Below are positions 1 to 5,966 of a stretch of 11,967 nucleotides of DNA, piece by piece. The translations under genes were made by a program, and so were the position numbers. The stretch covers positions 1 through 11,967 of the forward strand of contig JANMDN010000050.1 of the NCBI GenBank assembly GCA_031376285.1, in the 5' to 3' direction. Source of the DNA: JANMDN01 sp031376285. GTDB lineage: Bacteria > Actinomycetota > Thermoleophilia > Miltoncostaeales > Miltoncostaeaceae. The notes below the pieces were generated by a model, which saw only the letters and a list, made by a program, of their open reading frames with translations, was not told where the DNA came from and did not search any database. Position 1 is the first letter of the stretch. Each line of letters opens with the position of its first letter.

Positions 1-1
1 C

Positions 2-343
2 GAGGTGGTCGAGCTGATGAGCGCGAAGCAAGGTGGCGCCCGCTGGGGCACACAGACCGAGGATCTCAACGCGACACTTCTCGTCTGGGCCCCAGGACAG
101 GGGGTTGAGCGCCACGTCAACGAGGCGCGCGATGTCGTCATCGTCGTCATTGGCGGCGGAGGAAGCGTCGAGGTCGATGGCCACGCGCACGCCATCCGCG
201 CTGGCCAGGCGATCGTCATCGAGAAGGGACAAGAGCGCGCGATCACCGCCGGGGCCGCAGGCCTTCGTTACGTCTCGGTGCACCAGCGCCGCGATCCCCT
301 CCAAATCACGCCGTCGAAGCAGGTCACCGAGGCTCGGACCTAA
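2..343 (+). CDS. Small cupin-domain protein, 5' end cut by window edge
   Basis: This is a single-domain cupin of about 112 visible residues that matches a type common in actinobacteria. It has a WGTQTEDLNATLLVWAPGQG entry strand, then HVNEARDVVIVVIGGGG, VDGHAHAIRAGQAIVIEKG and a closing YVSVHQRR strand. Only one clear metal-ligand-like histidine sits in the first cupin motif (HVN), and the usual His of the second motif is replaced by Gln/Glu (EKGQERA), so metal binding is doubtful and the substrate is unknown. The frame is open to the left edge. A GTG lies at 5 and an ATG at 17, but the related fragment at 3342-3461 keeps similar residues upstream (EVIDLMS against EVVELMS here) and has a GTG four codons before them. 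The true start is therefore probably just outside the window. The gene ends with TAA at 341-343, 25 bases from the convergent doc fragment. Confidence 0.82.
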   Translation, partial: EVVELMSAKQGGARWGTQTEDLNATLLVWAPGQGVERHVNEARDVVIVVIGGGGSVEVDGHAHAIRAGQAIVIEKGQERAITAGAAGLRYVSVHQRRDPLQITPSKQVTEART

Positions 344-368
344 CGGGCGCGCCGCGCCGGTGCTGCGA

Positions 369-452
369 TCAGCCGCTCGTCAAATCGGCCAGACGCTCCG
401 CGACGGCGCGGTAGTCGAGCTCCCCAGTGCGGATCGAGATCACCGTCTCGTA
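369..452 (-). pseudogene. Truncated 3' end of a Doc toxin gene
   Basis: Read on the minus strand, the last 27 codons encode YETVISIRTG, ELDYRAVAER and LADLTSG before a TGA at 369-371. The intact Doc at 2942-3310 ends with YELVISICTG, QLDYHAVAER and LAAWTSG, so 21 of 27 residues agree. Similarity stops at the Tyr codon (450-452). The open frame continues upstream, but its sequence no longer resembles Doc and lacks the HxxxDGNKR catalytic motif. Nine of the 16 base differences are at third codon positions, so the two copies diverged while both still coded for protein, before this one was cut down. No function is expected. The fragment lies in the leader region of the CHRD gene, on the opposite strand. 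Confidence 0.8.
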
Positions 453-528
453 AGGGAATGGCAAGCACGGCGGGTTAGCGTCATCGCAAGTCCGAGGTGC
501 CTGACGGGCCTGCGGAAACGCGAATCGC

Positions 529-536
529 AAGGAGAT
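529..536 (+). promoter_or_regulatory. Strong Shine-Dalgarno site fixing the CHRD gene start
   Basis: AAGGAGAT lies six bases before the ATG at 543. It decides the start of the CHRD protein. The same frame is open back to base 33, but there it overlaps the cupin gene, has no ribosome site and would put about 170 unrelated residues before a clear signal peptide. Confidence 0.8.
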
Positions 537-542
537 ACGTAT

Positions 543-1238
543 ATGGCCCACCTCAACCGTTCTGCGGCAGCCGCCCTCGCCGCTGCCGCGGTCGCCATTC
601 CCTTCGGCGTTGCCGCCGCGGTCGCGGTCACCGGGACGACCCCAACCGGGACAACACCCACGGGCACGACCCCGACGTCAACGACCCCCACGTCGACGAC
701 CCCCACAGGCACGACAACCACCTCGACGACCCCCACGACCCCCACAAGCACCACGACCACGCCGACGACCCCCACGGCAACAGGCACGACGACGGCGGTA
801 ACGACCGGCGCGCCAGGCGCCACGGCGACGGAGACGACAGGCACGTCGACCACGGAGGCGTCGCCAGCGCCTTCCGCAACGCCCACGCGCATCGCCGCCA
901 CGCTGACGACCAGTCAGGAACGCCCCATGCCCATCGGCGCTCGCGGTGCGAAGGGTAGCTTCGTGGGAACGGTTACCGACGCCGGAAAACTGACCTACCG
1001 CCTCACGTTTGGCGGGCTCACCGGCAAGGCGATCGCGGTGCACATCCATTCCGGCAGGCGCGGCGCGGCAGGACCGGTGGTGGTGACGCTGTGCGCGAGA
1101 AACTGCGCGCCGCGGACCGGCACCGCCACCGTCAAGAAGCGCGTCGTTGACGGGTTGCGGGCCGGCACGACCTACGTGAACGTGCATACGAAGCGGAACC
1201 CGGCGGGTGAGATTCGCGGGCAGATCAGGAATCGCTAG
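543..1238 (+). CDS. Secreted CHRD-domain protein with Thr/Pro repeat stalk
   Basis: The predicted protein has 231 residues. Residues 1-29 form a signal peptide with a short basic start (MAHLNR) and a long Ala/Val-rich core, so the protein is probably exported. Residues 30 to about 116 are a low-complexity stalk of TGTTP and TSTTP units grading into a Thr/Pro/Ala/Ser-rich linker, a likely extended and possibly glycosylated spacer. Residues 117-230 match a CHRD (chordin-type) domain: AATLTTSQERP opening strand, KGSFVGTVTDAGKLTYRLTF, GKAIAVHIHSG around 162-171 and the closing YVNVHTKRNPAGEIRGQI at 211-228. Two cysteines (184 and 188) may pair. CHRD domains in bacteria have no established enzymatic role, so a structural or adhesive role at the cell surface is only inferred. 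The glycosyltransferase pseudogene follows 18 bases downstream on the same strand. The stalk's base composition is strongly C/A-biased on the plus strand. Confidence 0.88.
   Translation: MAHLNRSAAAALAAAAVAIPFGVAAAVAVTGTTPTGTTPTGTTPTSTTPTSTTPTGTTTTSTTPTTPTSTTTTPTTPTATGTTTAVTTGAPGATATETTGTSTTEASPAPSATPTRIAATLTTSQERPMPIGARGAKGSFVGTVTDAGKLTYRLTFGGLTGKAIAVHIHSGRRGAAGPVVVTLCARNCAPRTGTATVKKRVVDGLRAGTTYVNVHTKRNPAGEIRGQIRNR
630..773 (+). repeat. In-frame 15-base tandem repeat coding TGTTP/TSTTP
   Basis: Five consecutive 15-base units (630-644, 645-659, 660-674, 675-689, 690-704) encode TGTTP three times and then TSTTP twice. The array decays into irregular Thr/Pro codons up to about 773. Units differ mainly at third positions, except for the Gly to Ser change. 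The unit length is a multiple of three, so gain or loss of units would change stalk length without shifting the frame. Confidence 0.85.
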
Positions 1239-1256
1239 CTTCGATTCCGAACTGGG

Positions 1257-2660
1257 TTGGTGGATCCCCTGAGCGAGACCAAGCAAGTCATTGACGCAGT
1301 GTCAGCCGCATTGACGCGGAAGGATCACCAGCCGTGCGATAACGCGCCCCCGTGCGGCCGATCACGCTGGCTCAGGTTGGCAGCCCTCCTCATCCTCGGA
1401 GGGCTGCTCGTTGCGGTCGAACTCTGGCTTCGAAATCAGCGCGATCTGACGGGTCAGGTGATCGGCCAGATGGCGGCGTTTGGCCTCTTTCTGCCAGCCG
1501 CTTGGCTCGCCTGGCGAGGCATTGGCCTCCGATGGGTCGGCGTCATCGCCATCGTGCTCGTGGCGGTCGGCCTCCGCGGCGCCGTATTCGTGCCCTACCC
1601 GCCGGTCTCGAGCGATCTCTACCGGTACGCCTAGGACGCGCGAGTGCTGGACAGTGGCACGAACCCGTATCGCTATACAACGTTCGATCCCGCGCTCGCC
1701 GAGCTTTGGGACGAGGAGATCTGGGCCCGGATTAACCTGCCGTCCTGGGGCACGCCCTATCCCCCGGCCGCGGAGGCATCGTTCTACGCTGCCCGCAAGA
1801 TCTTCGGCGGTGGAGCCCGGGCGACGACCAAACTCTTCTTCGTCGCCGAAGCCGGCGTGCTCGCGCTCCTGCTCTTCGTCCTCGTGCGGGCGGGCCGCCC
1901 TCCCGAGCGCCTTCTGCTCTACGCGTGGCATCCGCTGACGGTCAGCGAGGTGGCGGCAAACGGCCACGTCGACGCGCTGGCGGCCCTGGCGGTCGCCGGG
2001 CTTCTTGCGGCGTGGACCGCCCGACGTATGACCCTCGCCGGTGTGGTTCTCGCATTTGGGACGCTCGTCAAGTTCTCACCCGGTCTACTGATCGTCGCGC
2101 TTGCCCGCCGTGGCCGCGTTCGGCTCGTCGCACCGGCGGTCGCGATCGTCGGCGTCGCCTACGCGGTCGCGTCAATCGGGGGCGTTAACCCGCTCGGCTC
2201 GGCGCCCCGACTGGTGCGCAGCTTCGAAATTGGCAGCATCGAATCCGTGCTGTCGCCGCACATCGGCCAACCGTGGGCGCGGGCGCTCCTCGTTCCCATC
2301 GTCGCCGTCACACTGATTCTGGTCGCACTCCGACAGCACGAATCGGTGGACGAGGTTGCGCGGTCAACGCTGCTCGTCGTCGGCACACTACTTCTGTCGA
2401 TGATGGTGCTTCAGCCGTGGTACTTCCTTGCGCTCATCCCCTGCCTCACACTCGTCTCGGCACCGGGATGGCTCTGGTTGTCGGGCGCCCTCCCGCTGAT
2501 CTACCTGAACGGAGAAACGGAGTCACTGCCGGGTTGGGTGCTCCCCGCGATGTACGTGCCGTTCGGCGCGTGGACCCTTTGGCGTGTCATCCAATGGATA
2601 CGCGATCGTGACCGCCCCATGCGTTCTCGATCCGGCGAGCTGAAGGCTCGTCATGCGTGA
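1257..2660 (+). pseudogene. GT-C membrane glycosyltransferase interrupted by an in-frame TAG
   Basis: Two open segments in one frame (1257-1631 and 1635-2660) form one protein of about 466 residues, split by a TAG at 1632-1634. Both sides match the polyprenol-phosphate-dependent mannosyltransferase-like GT-C family (GT87/DUF2029 type). Before the stop come two or more hydrophobic segments and SSDLYRYA, whose Asp (about residue 120) sits where the family's catalytic acid lies. After it come DARVLDSGTNPYRY, the NLPSWGTPYPPAAE loop, AWHPLTVSEVAANGHVDAL and a series of membrane segments. Relatives usually read W-D-G/A-R here, so TAG most simply replaces TGG by one base. The start is unclear: TTG 1257, GTG 1260 and GTG 1299 are all possible and none has a good ribosome site. 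The normal role would be sugar transfer from a lipid carrier on the outer face of the membrane. The gene could be a true pseudogene, a sequencing error or, less likely, a readthrough gene. Confidence 0.8.
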
Positions 2661-2715
2661 TGAACGAAACGTCCGAACGCGTTCCGCAGGGTGCCCATCA
2701 CGGATCGCGCTGCTT

Positions 2716-2740
2716 GGTGCGAGAGTGGTACCATCGCACC
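2716..2740 (+). promoter_or_regulatory. Probable promoter and palindromic operator of the antitoxin-toxin pair
   Basis: Arms GGTGCGA (2716-2722) and TCGCACC (2734-2740) are exact inverted complements flanking an 11-base middle that itself contains the palindrome TGGTACCA (2726-2733). This is a fitting site for a dimeric ribbon-helix-helix repressor. TACCAT at 2729-2734 fits the TANNNT -10 element of actinobacterial promoters. It ends seven bases before the ATG at 2742, which would start the transcript at or next to the start codon. No Shine-Dalgarno site is present, which agrees with a leaderless mRNA. Repressor binding here would cover the -10 element. Confidence 0.6.
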
Positions 2741-2741
2741 C

Positions 2742-2945
2742 ATGGCTCTGAACATTCGACTTACCGATGACGCTGAACGGGCGCTTGAGGCGCTGGCAAA
2801 ACAAGAGCAGATGAGCAAGAACGAAGTCGTCAACCGGGCGATCCTTGACCGCGCTGCCCGGCGTAGCCAGAGCACTGAAGTGCGCCAGTTGGCCCGGCAG
2901 GCAATCGACGATTACGGACCGCTGCTTGCTCGCCTCGCCGAGTGA
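2742..2945 (+). CDS. Ribbon-helix-helix (CopG-type) antitoxin
   Basis: This protein has 67 residues. The N-terminal MALNIRLTDDAERALEALAK has the short beta strand plus first helix of a ribbon-helix-helix DNA-binding domain, and SKNEVVNRAILDRAARR supplies the second helix. The C-terminal part (about 45-67, ending DYGPLLARLAE) would be the tail that binds and blocks the toxin. The ATG at 2742 is chosen because the RHH strand begins right after it and a promoter-like -10 ends just upstream. The frame is open upstream to 2691, but that part has no domain signal and would run through the operator. Its stop overlaps the toxin start by four bases (GTGA), the usual coupling in toxin-antitoxin pairs. 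It probably represses its own promoter. Pairing an RHH antitoxin with Doc differs from phage P1, where the antitoxin is Phd. Confidence 0.88.
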   Translation: MALNIRLTDDAERALEALAKQEQMSKNEVVNRAILDRAARRSQSTEVRQLARQAIDDYGPLLARLAE

Positions 2946-3310
2946 CGACGTATCTGTCGCTCGACGATCTCCTCGCGATCGCCGATGAGCTGCGCGTTGG
3001 TCCCGTTCGGGACATCGGCCTGCTCGACTCGGCTGGCTTGCGCCCCGCGACGACCGTTTGGGGAGAAGACGCCTATCCAGGTCTGCATGCCAAGGCCGCA
3101 GCGCTCCTCGAGTCCTTAGGCCGAAACCACGCCCTGATTGATGGCAACAAGCGGCTCGCCTGGGTTGCCACGGTTGTCTTTCTCGGGCTGAACGGCCTGC
3201 GACTTGTTGCCCCGGATGCCGACGCGTACGAGCTGGTGATCTCGATCTGCACGGGGCAACTCGACTATCACGCCGTGGCCGAACGCCTTGCAGCTTGGAC
3301 GAGCGGCTGA
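2942..3310 (+). CDS. doc: Doc-type (Fic fold) toxin
   Basis: This 122-residue protein has the usual Doc length. The central motif HALIDGNKRLAW (about residues 63-74) matches the Doc/Fic active-site loop HxxxDGNKR, with the catalytic His and the phosphate-binding GNKR. The upstream LHAKAAALLESLGRNH and downstream helices also fit. In phage P1, Doc phosphorylates elongation factor Tu and halts translation; the same activity is inferred here from the intact motif. The start is the GTG at 2942, which overlaps the antitoxin stop. Codon use appears less strictly G/C-ending than in the cobalamin cluster, consistent with acquisition from elsewhere. Its last 84 bases have a diverged inverted copy at 369-452, and a broken cupin gene lies convergently just past its stop. 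Confidence 0.92.
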   Translation: MTTYLSLDDLLAIADELRVGPVRDIGLLDSAGLRPATTVWGEDAYPGLHAKAAALLESLGRNHALIDGNKRLAWVATVVFLGLNGLRLVAPDADAYELVISICTGQLDYHAVAERLAAWTSG

Positions 3311-3329
3311 CCGCACTACCCGCACAGCG

Positions 3330-3345
3330 CGAGCCGGCCGGCTCG
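3330..3345. repeat. 16-base perfect palindrome at the cupin deletion junction
   Basis: CGAGCCGGCCGGCTCG is its own reverse complement. It includes the last codon of the broken cupin that still matches the intact gene (GAG, minus strand 3344-3342). It sits 20 bases after the doc stop. With no loop and no T-run it is a poor intrinsic terminator. Confidence 0.5.
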
Positions 3346-3461
3346 ACTCCCTGCCCCGGAGCTCAGACGAGCCGCGTCGCGTTCAAATCTTCGGTTTCGG
3401 TTCCCCAACGGGCACCACCCTCAGGGGGCGACATCAGATCAATAACCTCCGCACTTGCCAC
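3342..3461 (-). pseudogene. Broken N-terminal part of a second cupin gene
   Basis: On the minus strand from a GTG at 3459-3461, the frame reads MASAEVIDLMSPPE, then GGARWGTETEDLNATRLV, a TGA at 3363-3365, and APGQGVE. The intact cupin at the left edge has EVVELMSAKQ, GGARWGTQTEDLNATLLV, W and APGQGVE. Over 36 aligned codons 28 agree, and the TGA falls on the Trp codon TGG. After GVE (3342) similarity stops, and only a short spacer remains before the convergent doc stop. The gene is therefore both interrupted and missing about two thirds of its length, including the cupin barrel motifs. An in-frame stop just upstream of 3461 supports the GTG as the former start. It lies 33 bases downstream of, and on the same strand as, the DUF445 gene. 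Confidence 0.82.
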
Positions 3462-3494
3462 GATCGGTGTTCAACTCCTCGACCTGGCCGACGT

Positions 3495-4754
3495 TCACCC
3501 GATCAGCTGGCCGACCGCGTAGATGGCGAGTCCGGCCAGCCCACCGACGACGGTGCCGTTGATGCGGATGAACTGGAGGTCGCGGCCGACGGCGAGCTCG
3601 ATTCGGTTTGAGGCGTCGTTTGGGTCCCATCGAGCAACCGTTGACGCGATCAGCTCACCGGCCTGGTGGCGCTGTTCTTCGACGGCGTAGATGAGCACCG
3701 ACTCGAGCCAGCGATCGACCTTCTCGCGAAGCTCTGGATCGGCCGCCAGGAGGTGCCCAAGCGAAACCGCCTCGCTTTCGATCCGTCGACGAAGCTCCGA
3801 TGAGGGGTCGCCCGCTTGGCGATTCAAACCCACCTTGAGATCGGCCCACAGCGATCCGGTCCAGCGGCGTACCGCAGGGTGTGAAAGAACCTCGGCCTTG
3901 AGTGCTTCACCACGCGCGATGAGGTCCGGGTCGCTCCGTAGTCTCGTCGCGAGTTCGGCGACCCGGATGTCGAGGTAGGCCCGGAACTCGTGGCCTGGAG
4001 TCTCACTCACTTCTGTGAGGAAGCCGCGCAAGCCGTCGAAGAGCTTGTCGAAGATCCTGTCGTCGATCGTCTCCGGGACCCACCAGGGTGACTTGCGGCC
4101 GAAGCGGCCCCGAAGATCCTCGCGGTGCTCATCGAGAAAGCGCAGGACACCGCGCATCCCGGCATCGACGAGCTCGGTGTGGCGCCCTTGCGCAGTCGCG
4201 ATCTCGATCGCCCGCCCGGTGAGGGGTGCGAGCTGCACGCGGCGCATCCACCCGACGAGACCCTGCTCGATCGCTCCCTGGACGCTCTCGTCGCGGAGCA
4301 CACCGGCCGCGCCGGCAAGCCCCGCCGAGGCATGGCGGGCAAGCGTCGCGGCGTTCCCGGGCCGGGCGACCCAGTCCGATGCTCGCCGGGTGAGTTCAGC
4401 CGAACGAAGCTTGTCGGCGATGACCGGGGTCGACAGGAAGTTCTCCTCGACGAACTCTCCGAGTGCCTCGCCGAGTTGGGCCTTTCGCGTCGGGACCAGC
4501 GCGGTGTGGGGAATCGGAATCCCGAGCGGATGACGAAAGAGGGCCGTGACGGCAAACCAGTCGGCCAGGCCACCCACCATGGCGCCCTCGGCCGCGGCCT
4601 GGACGTAGCCGAGCCACGAATGGTCGCCGTAGAAGATTCGTGCAACGACGAAGATGATCGCCGCGACGATGAGGAGCCCGGTCGCCCGGGTCTTCATCGC
4701 ACGCAGGGCAATTCGGCGCCGGGTGTCGTCGGCAGAATCGACGCGAAGGTCCAC
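3495..4754 (-). CDS. DUF445 family membrane protein
   Basis: The 419-residue protein matches the DUF445 (YjiN-like) family. A hydrophobic segment at about 25-42 is followed by the family's signature AAAEGAMVGGLADWFAVTAL and FRHPLGIPIPHTALVP (about 53-88). A long, charged helical middle (about 90-390) is probably soluble, and a second membrane segment (GTVVGGLAGLAIYAVGQLIG) closes the C terminus. The two ends anchored in the membrane with a helical body between them is the usual layout. The molecular role is unknown. The start is taken as GTG 4752-4754; ATG 4695-4697 is an alternative just before the first membrane segment, and neither has a clear ribosome site. It lies 42 bases after the GH18 gene and is the last intact gene of the minus-strand cluster. 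Confidence 0.87.
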   Translation of the reverse strand: MDLRVDSADDTRRRIALRAMKTRATGLLIVAAIIFVVARIFYGDHSWLGYVQAAAEGAMVGGLADWFAVTALFRHPLGIPIPHTALVPTRKAQLGEALGEFVEENFLSTPVIADKLRSAELTRRASDWVARPGNAATLARHASAGLAGAAGVLRDESVQGAIEQGLVGWMRRVQLAPLTGRAIEIATAQGRHTELVDAGMRGVLRFLDEHREDLRGRFGRKSPWWVPETIDDRIFDKLFDGLRGFLTEVSETPGHEFRAYLDIRVAELATRLRSDPDLIARGEALKAEVLSHPAVRRWTGSLWADLKVGLNRQAGDPSSELRRRIESEAVSLGHLLAADPELREKVDRWLESVLIYAVEEQRHQAGELIASTVARWDPNDASNRIELAVGRDLQFIRINGTVVGGLAGLAIYAVGQLIG

Positions 4755-4796
4755 GCGGCGAATACTCGCAGAGCCGGCCGCGAGCGCGGCGGACGG

Positions 4797-5966
4797 TTAG
4801 CTCGTCACCCCGGAGAGCGCCCGCAGGAGGGTGTACTTCGCGTCGTCGGCGCCAAGGTCCCAGGACATCACGCCTGCAAGTCCCGCAGAGGCGACGAACC
4901 GTCGCTTCGCCGCGATACTGCGTGGCGTCTCGTAGCTCAGGAACTGCTTGGAGGCGGGGTTGTACCGGTAGGCCGCCTCGCCACGAGCGTCGTAGTGCTC
5001 GACGAAACCGCTGGCATTGCCGAGCGTCGCGATTTCCGGACCATCGATCTGGCGTCCGGCGCTCCCGTTGCACGGTTGGCCGAGACCGTCGCCCTTCGGG
5101 CCGGCTTGCACGCCGGAAAAGAGCGTCCCGTAGAAGGGAATCCCGAAGACAATCTTCTTGGCTGGCACTCCGAGGCGACGCCACGCCGCGACCGCGACCG
5201 CACCGCCGTTTCGCACGTACGGATCGCCGGCCATGGGACGCAGCGGTGCGTTGAATCCCGCGCCGCCACCTTCACCAAAACAGTTCCAGGTCCCGCGCAT
5301 TTCGTAGGCCATCACGTTCCAGAAATCGACGAAGCGCGCCGCCTCAGGGGGCGTCTGATCCTTGCCTTGCTCGTTGAACGGATCGACCGCGAGGTAGCTG
5401 ACATCGGTCGAGAGCACATAGTGGCGCCGAGTCTTCGCGCCGAGGGCGTTCATCTCGCCTCGAAGGGCCTTGAGATAGGCGACATACTGGGCCGGCTCAC
5501 CCGTACCGGGCCTGGGGGACTCCCAGTCGATGTCGATACCGTCGAACCCGTTACGACGCATGAAGCCGACCGCACTGCGAGCCGAGGCTCGAACGCGACC
5601 CTGCGTCGTCGCGCTGGCAAACCCGGAACTCCAGCCGCTGCCACCCCCGAGGCCAAGGAGCAACTTGAGGCCGGGGTGCGTGCGTCGACGCGCTTGAAGC
5701 TCCGCGACGTTCTTCGAAAACCCCGTGTCCTCGGGTCGGTGCCGTACCACGCCACCCGGTCCGTGCTCGGCGAATGCGTAGGTCACGTGGGTCAGTCGAT
5801 CGAATGGAATTGCCTGGAGGTTCGTTCGGTAGAACGGATAAGACGACAGCACGACACCTCCGGTTCGCGCCGTCTCTCTCTGCGTTTCGGCCCCCGCGGC
5901 AATGGTCGAGCCCATGATTGCGGCGAGGGCGACAAGCGCGGCCCGCTCGGCACTCGCACGTCTCAT
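4797..5966 (-). CDS. Secreted GH18 glycoside hydrolase (chitinase-like)
   Basis: This protein has 389 residues. Residues 1-26 form a signal peptide (RR start, hydrophobic core, AGA cleavage site), so it is exported. The rest is a GH18 barrel: GGVVLSSYPFY as the first strand, FDRLTHVTYAFAEHG, LKLLLGLGGGSGWSSGF, then the catalytic DGIDIDWE at 142-149 matching DxxDxDxE with Glu149 as proton donor. WNVMAYEMRG (216-225), KIVFGIPFYG (271-280) and a closing GVMSWDLGADD (365-375) with the substrate-platform Trp369 follow. GH18 enzymes hydrolyse beta-1,4-linked N-acetylglucosamine polymers with retention. Chitin, peptidoglycan-type glycan and an endo-N-acetylglucosaminidase substrate all remain possible. 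No carbohydrate-binding module is attached. The ATG at 5964-5966 overlaps the upstream stop (ATGA), with GGAG seven bases before it. Confidence 0.93.
   Translation of the reverse strand: MRRASAERAALVALAAIMGSTIAAGAETQRETARTGGVVLSSYPFYRTNLQAIPFDRLTHVTYAFAEHGPGGVVRHRPEDTGFSKNVAELQARRRTHPGLKLLLGLGGGSGWSSGFASATTQGRVRASARSAVGFMRRNGFDGIDIDWESPRPGTGEPAQYVAYLKALRGEMNALGAKTRRHYVLSTDVSYLAVDPFNEQGKDQTPPEAARFVDFWNVMAYEMRGTWNCFGEGGGAGFNAPLRPMAGDPYVRNGGAVAVAAWRRLGVPAKKIVFGIPFYGTLFSGVQAGPKGDGLGQPCNGSAGRQIDGPEIATLGNASGFVEHYDARGEAAYRYNPASKQFLSYETPRSIAAKRRFVASAGLAGVMSWDLGADDAKYTLLRALSGVTS

Larger units (their letters stand above)
2..452. repeat. Left arm of a diverged inverted duplication (cupin / doc 3' end)
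   Basis: Bases 2-109 (cupin 5' part) match the reverse complement of 3342-3449, with 76 of 108 bases identical by hand count. Bases 369-452 match the reverse complement of 3227-3310, with 68 of 84 identical. About 21 bases of the spacer between the two genes also look related (about 15 of 21). The matched blocks keep the same order and orientation in both arms, so this is one duplicated cupin/doc junction rather than two chance matches. The middle and 3' part of the cupin (110-343) is present only in this arm. The arm may extend left beyond the window. Confidence 0.75.
3227..3461. repeat. Right arm of the diverged inverted duplication (doc 3' end / cupin)
   Basis: This is the partner of the left arm at 2-452. 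Bases 3227-3310 (end of doc) and 3342-3449 (cupin 5' part) match the left arm in reverse complement, with a related spacer at about 3311-3331. The central and 3' cupin sequence, about 230 bases in the left copy, is missing here. The homology may continue past 3449 toward 3461, but the left arm runs out at the window edge. Confidence 0.75.

Noticed and set aside
33..542. Upstream extension of the CHRD gene
   Set aside because: The frame overlaps the cupin gene and the doc fragment, and a strong ribosome site plus signal peptide place the start at 543.
440..901. Minus-strand frame rich in Val/Gly opposite the CHRD stalk
   Set aside because: Its repeats are the complement of the Thr/Pro codons, and it has no independent coding signal.
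3311..3341. Intrinsic terminator after doc
   Set aside because: The only strong dyad is a loop-free palindrome at 3330-3345 with no following T-run.
3375..3400. tRNA-like TTCAAATC stretch between doc and the DUF445 gene
   Set aside because: No paired T-arm, anticodon arm or acceptor stem surrounds it, and the stretch is explained by the cupin pseudogene on the other strand.
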